A DNA stretch of 5,411 nt from Clostridia bacterium (GTDB lineage Bacteria; Bacillota_A; Clostridia; Oscillospirales; Acutalibacteraceae). The DNA is taken from the NCBI GenBank assembly GCA_017529165.1, contig JAFXNY010000072.1, forward strand, positions 1 to 5,411. The letters are read 5' to 3'. The translations under genes were made by a program, and so were the position numbers. Below, in pieces: positions 1-5,213 of this stretch (positions are counted from its first letter, which is position 1; each line of letters opens with the position of its first letter). The notes below the pieces were generated by a model, which made no database searches, was not told the DNA's origin, and saw only the letters and a list, made by a program, of their open reading frames with translations.

Positions 1-1350
1 GAAAACTACGCTGTTTGCGAAATCACGGATAAGCTTGCGAAATCAATAGTAAATATCGGCTCGAAATCAGAGCAGGCGAGTGAACATATAAACTCATTAG
101 ATGAGAAAGAAAAAGAACTTAAAGTAGCACGGTGCTTATATACTTGTATGTGCCGTATTACCGGATATAAAAGCGATTGGGGCATACTTACGGGAATAAG
201 ACCTGCAAAGCTTTTCTCGTCACTATCAAAAACCGGCGGTGCTGAATACGCACGCACTCGCTTTCTAAAAGATTATCTTGCTTCGGAGAATATGGTTTCA
301 CTTTGTGAGAAAACGGCAAAGAGCGAAGAAAGCATAATACTTTTAAGCAAACCCGAATCTTTCAGCCTTTATGTTTCGGTTCCTTTTTGCCCGTCAAGGT
401 GTTCATACTGCTCTTTTGTTTCGCACTCTATCGAAAATGCAAAGGATATTATACCTGAGTATTTAAGGCTACTGAAAAAAGAGCTTGAAATCACAAGTGA
501 GATTGTAAAAAAACTTAATTTAAGACTTGAAACGGTTTATGTGGGCGGAGGTACTCCTACATCCATTACGGCTTCACAGCTTGAAGAGTTGCTTTCCCGC
601 ATTCAAAACAACTTTGATTTTTCACATATAAGAGAGTTTACAGTAGAAGCCGGAAGACCTGATACTGTTAATAAAGATAAGCTTATGGCAATAAAATCTG
701 CAGGGGTTAACCGTATCAGCATAAACCCACAGAGTATGAATGATGAAGTGCTTAAGGCAATAGGTCGAAAGCATACGGCAGAGCAGATGAAGCAGGCGTT
801 TTATCTTGCAAGAGAATTAGGCTTTAATAACATAAACACCGATATTATTGCAGGGCTTCAAAATGATACGCCCCATAGCTTTAAGAACACTGTTGACAGC
901 CTGATTGCTCTCTCGCCCGAAAGTATTACCGTTCATTCGTTGTCTATAAAACGGGCTTCAAATATTAAGAGAAACGGCGAACTGCCGGACATTAGTACCG
1001 GTATTACCGCATCAAAAATGGTAGAATACGCAAGAGAAACACTTGAAGAAAATAAACTTTTGCCTTATTATATGTATAGGCAGAGTAAAACGGTTGGCAA
1101 TCTTGAAAATGTCGGGTATGCAAAAAAAGGATATGAGGGACTTTATAATGTGTATATTATGGACGAAACTCATACGATTATCGCCTGCGGAGCATCGGCA
1201 GTAACCAAGCTTAAAGAGCCGGCAGGCAATAATATTGAAAGAATATTTAATTTCAAATATCCGTATGAATATATAAACAGATTTGATGAAATAATTACTC
1301 GTAAACAAGGCATAAAAGCATATTACAATAATAAATATTTGGAGGTATAA
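1..1350 (+). CDS. hemZ: HemZ-type oxygen-independent coproporphyrinogen III oxidase (radical SAM), 5' partial
   Basis: The reading frame is open from base 1, so the gene starts upstream of the window; 449 residues are visible, against roughly 500 in B. subtilis HemZ. Numbered from the first visible codon, the radical SAM cluster motif CX3CX2C is at Cys130, Cys134 and Cys137, within VPFCPSRCSYCSF. It should bind the [4Fe-4S] cluster that reductively cleaves S-adenosylmethionine. The SAM-binding GGGTPT motif follows at 182-187. Family hallmarks upstream and downstream are LTGIRP (63-68), VEAGRPDT, YMYRQ (357-361) and LENVGY (368-373); the YMYRQ/LENVGY region separates HemZ from HemW and HemN. 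Family knowledge: cytoplasmic, anaerobic decarboxylation of coproporphyrinogen III in haem synthesis. No other haem gene is visible, so the substrate here is an inference. The last codons contain the ribosome binding site (GGAGGT, 1341-1346) of the next gene, which begins 2 nt after the stop, so the two are very likely cotranscribed. The family assignment is secure; the exact substrate is less so. Confidence 0.93.
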   Translation, partial: ENYAVCEITDKLAKSIVNIGSKSEQASEHINSLDEKEKELKVARCLYTCMCRITGYKSDWGILTGIRPAKLFSSLSKTGGAEYARTRFLKDYLASENMVSLCEKTAKSEESIILLSKPESFSLYVSVPFCPSRCSYCSFVSHSIENAKDIIPEYLRLLKKELEITSEIVKKLNLRLETVYVGGGTPTSITASQLEELLSRIQNNFDFSHIREFTVEAGRPDTVNKDKLMAIKSAGVNRISINPQSMNDEVLKAIGRKHTAEQMKQAFYLARELGFNNINTDIIAGLQNDTPHSFKNTVDSLIALSPESITVHSLSIKRASNIKRNGELPDISTGITASKMVEYARETLEENKLLPYYMYRQSKTVGNLENVGYAKKGYEGLYNVYIMDETHTIIACGASAVTKLKEPAGNNIERIFNFKYPYEYINRFDEIITRKQGIKAYYNNKYLEV

Positions 1351-1352
1351 TT

Positions 1353-1721
1353 ATGGAGTTTTTTGATGGCGCTGTAAACAAAACGAAAGAGGTTTTTGAG
1401 ACCGTTTCAAAAAAGACGAGCGAGGTTATCGCAACCGAAAAGCAGAAGTTTGATATAGCTTCCCTTAAATCAAAGAGGGAAAAGGACTATACTGCGCTCG
1501 GAAAGATTTATTTTGATATGATTAAGGATGACGATAGTGCAAGCGACGAGGTTAAAGCTATTGTCGAAAATATCAAGGCAAAGACCGATGAGATAGAACG
1601 CCTTAATAATGAAATCCAGAACGCTAAAAATAAGCGCATTTGTGGGAATTGCGGTGCAAATATAGATAAAAACTCGGTTTATTGCAATATCTGCGGTGCA
1701 AAGGTTTCGGTTGAGGAATAA
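1353..1721 (+). CDS. Small coiled-coil protein with C-terminal zinc ribbon, function unknown
   Basis: This is a 122-residue cytoplasmic protein without a signal peptide or membrane segment. Residues 1-95 are rich in Lys, Glu and Asp and look helical. They include the stretch around 38-58 (SLKSKREKDYTALGKIYFDM) and a likely coiled coil at about 66-95. The C-terminus is a compact zinc ribbon with Cys97, Cys100, Cys111 and Cys114 (CX2C-X10-CX2C, GNCGANI...YCNICGAKV). Many Firmicutes carry small proteins of this layout, generally named only for the zinc ribbon; I know of no established function for them. The start is supported by GGAGGT six nt upstream. Its position 2 nt after hemZ and 5 nt before the nucleosidase gene shows it belongs to the same operon. 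A scaffolding or adaptor role is possible, but nothing in the sequence proves it. Confidence 0.88.
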   Translation: MEFFDGAVNKTKEVFETVSKKTSEVIATEKQKFDIASLKSKREKDYTALGKIYFDMIKDDDSASDEVKAIVENIKAKTDEIERLNNEIQNAKNKRICGNCGANIDKNSVYCNICGAKVSVEE

Positions 1722-1726
1722 ACTGT

Positions 1727-2413
1727 ATGTCATATAAGAAAATAGGGGTTGTTGTCGCTGATGACGGTGAGTACAAACCCTTTTATGAGGCGGTAAGCGG
1801 TGTGGTCTGTGTGGACACTCCTTTTAAGGGGGCGTTCGGTTTTTTGTGTGGCAAAAGCGAGGTTTTAGTACTTCTTTGCGGTATAGGAAAGGTTAATGCT
1901 GCGGCAGGTACAATGTATCTTATAGACTGCGGGTGTGAGTGCATATTAAACTTCGGCTTATCCGGAGGACTACAAAGGGTTGCCTCCGGCGATTTTATTG
2001 CGCCGGATAGCTTTTTAGAGCATGACTTCGATTTAACGCCTTTAGGGTACAAGCCCTGCCAAAAGCCCGGTCAAGAGTATATTTATTATTCAGATAAACA
2101 TCTTACAGATATTTTCTGCAACACGGGTTTTGTAAAGCAAACAGGCACTGCTGTTTGCGGTGACCGATTTATAAGTGATAAGAAAAGCAGAGATCATTTA
2201 ATAAATACATTTTCCGCAACAAGCTGTGATATGGAAACTGCCGCAATAGCGTCAGTTTGCCATATGAGTAATATACCCTTTGCCGCACTGCGCCGAATAT
2301 CTGACGGTGCGGATGATAACGCCGCTGATAGCTACAGCACTATGAATGAAAATGAGGGAATAACCTTAGGCGAAGCTTTTATTAAATGCCTCAAAGGAGT
2401 AGCCGATGTCTGA
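1727..2413 (+). CDS. mtnN: 5'-methylthioadenosine/S-adenosylhomocysteine nucleosidase family protein
   Basis: The product has 228 residues, close to the 232 of E. coli MTAN. Aligned by eye to E. coli MTAN, the catalytic residues are kept: Glu15 (E. coli Glu12), Glu170 in DMETAAIA (Glu174) and Asp193 in ISDGAD (Asp197). The spacing between the last two is identical, at 23 residues. Other family motifs are CGIGKVNAAAG (51-61), NFGLSGGL (75-82), the SGDF...HDFDLTPLGY block (88-108) and CGDRFIS (144-150). Family role: cytoplasmic hydrolysis of methylthioadenosine, S-adenosylhomocysteine and 5'-deoxyadenosine to adenine plus the sugar, which relieves product inhibition of SAM-using enzymes. The N-terminal loop (ADDGEY instead of AMEEE) is divergent, so a futalosine hydrolase or another nucleosidase specificity cannot be excluded. 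The ribosome binding site GAGGA (1713-1717) lies in the end of the preceding gene. The 3' end overlaps the flippase gene by 8 nt, which suggests translational coupling. Confidence 0.85.
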   Translation: MSYKKIGVVVADDGEYKPFYEAVSGVVCVDTPFKGAFGFLCGKSEVLVLLCGIGKVNAAAGTMYLIDCGCECILNFGLSGGLQRVASGDFIAPDSFLEHDFDLTPLGYKPCQKPGQEYIYYSDKHLTDIFCNTGFVKQTGTAVCGDRFISDKKSRDHLINTFSATSCDMETAAIASVCHMSNIPFAALRRISDGADDNAADSYSTMNENEGITLGEAFIKCLKGVADV

Positions 2414-4160
2414 AACAAAAACAAAACAACAGAGCTTTCTTCACGGCTCTTTTGTGTTGATAGCCGCAACATTTGCGGCAAAGATAATAAGCGCAATATA
2501 CCGCATACCTTTAGCTCATATATTAGGGCCTCGCGGTATGGGATATTTTTCAACTGCTTATGACCTTTATACGCCGATGTATTCAATAGCTATGGCAGGT
2601 CTTCCTACCGCTATATCAAGAATGGTTGCCGAATATTCTGCCAGGGGCAGATATAAGGATGTTAAAAAGACACTGCATATTGCACAGCTTGTTTTTTTGG
2701 TAACGGGCGGTGTAGGCTTTGCACTAATGCTCATTCTGGCGTTCTTGCTTACAGGGAATACACATTTTGTAATCTTTGGGCGTGAGTTTACGCTTAAAGC
2801 TCTTAATTCCGGCGCACTGCCCGGAATGATATGCATAGTGCCGTCAATACTGTTTTGCTGTATAATGTCGGCTTACAGAGGGTATTTTGAGGGACTCGGT
2901 AATATGACGCCTACGGGAGTCAGCGAAGTATTTGAAGCGGCAGGAAAGCTTATATTTGGCCTCAGCATTGCGGCCGTTACTTTGGCTCGCACAAACAATA
3001 CTTCTTACGCTGTTGCCGGAGCGCTTTTAGGTATCACAATCGGGGAGGCGTTTTCAACCCTTTACTTATTCTTAAAGTACAAGTTTTTTGGCGAAAAAAA
3101 TCTGCCACACAGCTTGTATGAAACATCTCCTGCACCCGATAAAGCAAAAAAAATACTCAAGGCAATGGTTACAATAGCCATTCCTGTTGTGCTCGGTTCG
3201 CTTGTAAATAATATTACTAGTCTTATAGATGTTGCTATGGTGCAAAAACAACTTGCAGTGGCAATAGGTAAAGCACCGCAGTATTTTGAAAAGACATTCA
3301 GTGTGTTTATTGCCTCTGAAACCGCACAGATGGCGAAAGAGGGAAAACAATTTAATATTATTGCAGATTTACCTAATGCACTGTATGGTTGCCATAGAGG
3401 CTATGCTTTTTCAATATATCATCTGATACCCACACTTACTACCACACTCGGTATTAGCGCCATACCTGTGCTTGCTCGCACATGGACTAAAAAGGATATG
3501 GCGGCAGTTAAGTTTAATATGCAAACAATTATCAGAACAACCGCTGTAATAGTAATGCCTTGCGGTCTTGGTATGTTTGCAATTTCAAAAGGCATACTGT
3601 CCCTTCTTTATAACGATGCAAATGCTATAGCGATAGCGGCGCCTAATTTAAGAGTTTTAGGACTGTGTGCAATATTCGCCGGTTTAAACTCTCCGATTAT
3701 TGCAATGCTTCAGGCGGTGGGAAAAGAGGTCGTCCCTCTTAAGAATATTGCCATAGGCGCAGTGCTTAAGATAATTACAAATTATATTCTTGTGGGTACT
3801 CCGCAGATAAATATTTACGGCGTACCGATAGGCACAACGCTTTGCTACTTATATATTTTCACAGCAAATCTGTATTGCCTTATAAGACATACGGGTATAA
3901 AGCCTGATTTTTATTCAATACTCATTAAACCGCTCTTTGCAGGCGTTTGTACCGGTGTTTCGGCGTTTGTAGTATATAATCTCGTTTTCAGAGTTTTGCA
4001 TAGTAACTTTTTGGCAACTGCGGCGGCTATAGTTGTGGCAGCAGTAGTATATTTAATTGCCCTTAGCGTGTTCAGAGTTCTTGAGAGCGAAGATATTTTA
4101 ACATTACCAAAGGGCGAAAAAATCTTAAAATTGTGCAAAAAAATCAGACTTGTGCGTTAA
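2406..4160 (+). CDS. SpoVB/YabM/MurJ-type lipid-linked precursor flippase (MOP superfamily)
   Basis: This is a 584-residue polytopic membrane protein of the polysaccharide biosynthesis/MATE-like (MOP) superfamily. The N-terminal block is typical of SpoVB/YtgP proteins: QSFLHGSFVLIA at 9-20, then AAKIISAIYRIPLAHILGP to about 42, GMGYFSTAYDLY and AGLPTAISRMVAEYSA. SAYRGYFEGLGNMTPTGVSE at 155-174 is another family signature. Hydrophobic segments recur to about residue 556, consistent with about 14 membrane helices, followed by a short basic cytoplasmic tail. Family role: export across the membrane of undecaprenyl-linked intermediates such as lipid II for cell wall or spore cortex. The gene sits just upstream of the HU-rqcP-yabP-yabQ block, matching the position of Bacillus yabM. 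The loop around 281-322, between two membrane segments, looks longer than usual. AAAGGAG (2393-2399) sits six nt before ATG and supports this start; translation is probably coupled to the overlapping nucleosidase gene. Whether it is the main MurJ or a sporulation paralogue cannot be decided here. Confidence 0.92.
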   Translation: MSETKTKQQSFLHGSFVLIAATFAAKIISAIYRIPLAHILGPRGMGYFSTAYDLYTPMYSIAMAGLPTAISRMVAEYSARGRYKDVKKTLHIAQLVFLVTGGVGFALMLILAFLLTGNTHFVIFGREFTLKALNSGALPGMICIVPSILFCCIMSAYRGYFEGLGNMTPTGVSEVFEAAGKLIFGLSIAAVTLARTNNTSYAVAGALLGITIGEAFSTLYLFLKYKFFGEKNLPHSLYETSPAPDKAKKILKAMVTIAIPVVLGSLVNNITSLIDVAMVQKQLAVAIGKAPQYFEKTFSVFIASETAQMAKEGKQFNIIADLPNALYGCHRGYAFSIYHLIPTLTTTLGISAIPVLARTWTKKDMAAVKFNMQTIIRTTAVIVMPCGLGMFAISKGILSLLYNDANAIAIAAPNLRVLGLCAIFAGLNSPIIAMLQAVGKEVVPLKNIAIGAVLKIITNYILVGTPQINIYGVPIGTTLCYLYIFTANLYCLIRHTGIKPDFYSILIKPLFAGVCTGVSAFVVYNLVFRVLHSNFLATAAAIVVAAVVYLIALSVFRVLESEDILTLPKGEKILKLCKKIRLVR

Positions 4161-4167
4161 TTTTACC

Positions 4168-4195
4168 AAAAAAGGCTTAAAATAGGCGTTTTTTT
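4168..4195 (+). terminator. Probable weak intrinsic terminator of the hemZ-to-flippase operon
   Basis: An A6 run (4168-4173) can pair with the T-run at 4189-4194. After one G:G mismatch, a short inner stem follows: G4175-C4187, C4176-G4186, a T:G wobble, then T4178-A4184 and A4179-T4183, with an AAA loop. The hairpin starts 8 nt after the flippase stop codon, and a second T7 run follows at 4198-4204. The stem is A/T-rich and imperfect, so termination would be partial. Alternatively these tracts mainly serve as an A/T-rich upstream element of the HU promoter. Confidence 0.45.
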
Positions 4196-4216
4196 GATTT
4201 TTTTAAATAAAAGTTG

Positions 4217-4245
4217 TTGATTTTTTTTTCAAAATATGGTATAAG
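4217..4245 (+). promoter_or_regulatory. SigA-type extended -10 promoter of the HU gene
   Basis: A TATAAG -10 box (4240-4245) is preceded by TGG, making an extended -10. TTGATT (4217-4222) sits 17 nt upstream as the -35 box. The matches to TTGACA/TATAAT are 4/6 and 5/6, with ideal spacing. T-runs at 4189-4195, 4198-4204 and 4221-4229 surround or enter the promoter and could bend the DNA or act as an UP-like element. Transcription should start near 4252, giving an untranslated leader of about 80 nt. This fits a strong housekeeping promoter for an abundant nucleoid protein. Confidence 0.7.
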
Positions 4246-4250
4246 TATAT

Positions 4251-4308
4251 AAACCTCTTTAATATATAAAGTGGTTTTAAGAGAATTAAGAAAACCTTGT
4301 TTTCTTAA
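4251..4308 (+). promoter_or_regulatory. Structured 5' leader of HU mRNA with two tandem hairpins
   Basis: Hairpin 1 (4251-4277) pairs AAACC (4251-4255) with GGTTT (4273-4277), then, past one T:T mismatch, CTTTA (4257-4261) with TAAAG (4267-4271). It would form the very 5' end of the transcript. Hairpin 2 (4286-4308) is a perfect 10-bp stem, TTAAGAAAAC against GTTTTCTTAA, with a CTT loop. It ends 11 nt before the ribosome binding site. GGTTTT at 4273-4278 can instead pair with AAAACC at 4291-4296, and TTTTAAGA at 4275-4282 with TCTTAAAA at 4303-4310, so mutually exclusive folds are possible. No T-run follows hairpin 2, so it is not a terminator. A stability or translation-control role is inferred; the region is A/T-rich, which makes chance pairings easier. 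Confidence 0.5.
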
Positions 4309-4319
4309 AAGAAAAAAAC

Positions 4320-4326
4320 AGGAGGT
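4320..4326 (+). promoter_or_regulatory. Strong ribosome binding site that fixes the HU start
   Basis: AGGAGGT lies 7 nt before the ATG at 4334. This near-perfect Shine-Dalgarno sequence, and the family N-terminus [11 protein letters not shown] directly after it, rule out the longer in-frame start at 4271, which would place the site inside the coding region. Confidence 0.9.
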
Positions 4327-4333
4327 TCATATT

Positions 4334-4606
4334 ATGAACAAAACAGAATTAGTTGCAGCAATTGCAGAAAAAGCAGATCTTACAAAGAAAGATGCTGAAA
4401 AAGCATTAGCAGCAGTAATCGAGGCTGTTACAAAGGCTGTTAAGAAGGGCGATAAGGTTCAGCTCGTAGGCTTCGGCACTTTCGAGACAAGAAAGCGTGC
4501 AGCTCGTGAGGGCATCAACCCCGCTACAGGCGCTAAAATCAAGATTGCCGCTTCTAAAACACCTGTATTCAAGGCAGGCAAAGCATTCAAGGATGCAATA
4601 AAATAA
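4334..4606 (+). CDS. hup: HU family nucleoid DNA-binding protein
   Basis: The product has 90 residues, the standard HU length. The N-terminus [20 protein letters not shown] matches the family, and residues 1-40 form the helical dimerisation part. [22 protein letters not shown] (45-66) is the HU/IHF signature, with the arm-tip proline at Pro63 that intercalates into DNA in this family. The C-terminal [14 protein letters not shown] is also typical. HU dimers bind and bend DNA with little sequence specificity and compact the nucleoid. The gene has its own promoter, a structured leader, a strong ribosome binding site and a strong terminator, so it is a monocistronic, probably highly expressed unit. 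Its use of GTT, GCT, AAG and GGC codons appears more biased than in the flippase gene, consistent with high expression. In sporulating Firmicutes HU often lies near rqcP, yabP and yabQ. Confidence 0.97.
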   Translation: MNKTELVAAIAEKADLTKKDAEKALAAVIEAVTKAVKKGDKVQLVGFGTFETRKRAAREGINPATGAKIKIAASKTPVFKAGKAFKDAIK

Positions 4607-4616
4607 TTCAAGCACA

Positions 4617-4648
4617 TAAGCCGCCGGTTCCGGCGGCTTAACTTTTTT
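4617..4648 (+). terminator. Strong intrinsic terminator after HU
   Basis: A perfect inverted repeat pairs TAAGCCGCCGG (4617-4627) with CCGGCGGCTTA (4630-4640). In practice this is a 10-bp GC-rich stem with a GTTC loop, followed by six T residues at 4643-4648. It begins 10 nt after the HU stop codon and is a classic Rho-independent terminator. It ends only 5 nt before the rqcP start codon, so rqcP must depend on read-through or on a promoter hidden at the end of the HU gene. Confidence 0.93.
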
Positions 4649-4653
4649 AAGAT

Positions 4654-4896
4654 ATGAGAATAGATAAATACTTAAAATTATCAAGAATTATAAAACGCCG
4701 AACCATTGCAAACGAGGCCTGCGATGCAGGCAGAGTAAAGGTTGGCGGCAAGTCGGTTAAGGCTTCGTATGATGTTAAAATCGGAGATATTATTGATATA
4801 TCTTTCGGTAACCGAACCGTAAAGATTAAAGTAACGGCAATAAGTGATGTTATTAAAAAAGAAGACGCAATAAATCTCTATCAAATAATTGAATAA
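4654..4896 (+). CDS. rqcP: RqcP (YabO), S4-domain ribosome-associated quality control factor
   Basis: The 80-residue protein is almost entirely one S4 RNA-binding domain. Its N-terminus MRIDKYLKLSRIIKRRTIAN closely follows B. subtilis YabO/RqcP (MRLDKFLKVSRLIKRRTLAK as I recall it). It has the basic residues Arg2, Arg11 and Lys14-Arg16, then AGRVKVGGKSVKAS and VKIGD. Family role: it binds the stalled 50S-peptidyl-tRNA complex and, with RqcH, supports addition of poly-alanine tails to stalled nascent chains; it is related to Hsp15. The start is fixed by the family N-terminus. There is no Shine-Dalgarno sequence between the HU terminator T-run and the ATG, which is unusual for a Firmicute. yabP follows after 43 nt, the same order as yabO-yabP in Bacillus. 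The identification is secure by sequence and context together. Confidence 0.93.
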   Translation: MRIDKYLKLSRIIKRRTIANEACDAGRVKVGGKSVKASYDVKIGDIIDISFGNRTVKIKVTAISDVIKKEDAINLYQIIE

Positions 4897-4904
4897 TAAA
4901 AAGA

Positions 4905-4931
4905 CTTCCTCAATATAAATGATTGAGGGGG
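4905..4931 (+). promoter_or_regulatory. Inverted repeat covering the likely yabP ribosome binding site
   Basis: CTTCCTCAAT (4905-4914) can pair with ATTGAGGGGG (4922-4931) over 10 bp, two of them G:T wobbles, with a 7-nt loop ATAAATG. The right arm contains GAGGGGG (4925-4931), the only good Shine-Dalgarno sequence before yabP, lying 8 nt from a TTG codon at 4940. Flanking A4899-4902 and T4934-4937 could extend the stem past a small internal loop, giving a terminator-like shape. The structure could therefore limit yabP translation, or partly terminate rqcP transcripts. The inverted repeat is seen directly; its role is inferred. Confidence 0.55.
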
Positions 4932-4939
4932 CGTTTTGG

Positions 4940-5212
4940 TTGGAAGATAACAATCACATCATACAGAATGTAATAATCGAGAGTAGAAAAAAGCTTAATA
5001 TTTCAGGAGTTAAACAGGTGATTTCTTTTGATGAAGAAACCGTGCTTCTTGATACTGCGCTCGGTAGGATGACCGTCAAGGGCGAAAATGTTAAGATAGA
5101 GAGCTTTAATACAGATACCGGCGACCTCACTGCAACAGGCACAATTCATGCCGTTGTATATATGGCAAGTGAAAACTCCGGCGGCGGCTTTATATCCAGA
5201 ATATTCAGATGA
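4940..5212 (+). CDS. yabP: Sporulation protein YabP
   Basis: The product has 90 residues from a TTG start. The core ESRKKLNISGVKQVISFDEETVLLDTALG matches the YabP family, where a GVKxVxSFD motif is followed by a short beta-rich region, and the protein ends in GGGFISRIFR, like the GFFSKLF ending of Bacillus YabP. It belongs to the YabP/YqfC family of small spore-envelope proteins; in B. subtilis yabP is expressed in the mother cell and needed for proper sporulation. The biochemical role is unknown. TTG at 4940 is preferred because GAGGGGG stands 8 nt upstream and family members usually begin shortly before this core. An in-frame ATG at 4919 would add seven residues (MIEGAFW) but has no ribosome binding site. 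yabQ begins 1 nt after the stop codon, so the two are cotranscribed and probably translationally coupled. Confidence 0.9.
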   Translation: MEDNNHIIQNVIIESRKKLNISGVKQVISFDEETVLLDTALGRMTVKGENVKIESFNTDTGDLTATGTIHAVVYMASENSGGGFISRIFR

Positions 5213-5213
5213 T

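Noticed and set aside
148..150. ATG at 148 as the start of hemZ
   Set aside because: The same frame is open back to base 1 and no ribosome binding site precedes 148. Conserved family sequence (LTGIRP) lies directly after it, so the gene is cut by the window edge.
1012..1308. Minus-strand reading frame of 98 codons inside hemZ, and similar minus-strand frames elsewhere
   Set aside because: They lie opposite well-conserved genes, show no recognisable protein motifs, and look like chance open frames.
1686..1740. Possible frameshift or broken gene between the zinc-ribbon and nucleosidase genes
   Set aside because: The zinc ribbon is complete before its stop codon, and the nucleosidase has a proper ribosome binding site and a full N-terminus with Glu15 in place.
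4271..4333. Upstream in-frame GTG at 4271 extending HU by 21 residues
   Set aside because: It has no ribosome binding site, the extra residues are not HU-like, and AGGAGGT with the family N-terminus fixes the start at 4334.
4599..4604. TAAAAT as a -10 box for rqcP
   Set aside because: No acceptable -35 box stands 16-18 nt upstream, and a start just after it would still place the strong terminator in front of the gene.
4919..4939. ATG at 4919 as the yabP start
   Set aside because: No Shine-Dalgarno sequence lies upstream, and the added residues MIEGAFW are encoded by the ribosome binding site region itself. TTG at 4940 has a well-spaced site. It remains a possible alternative.
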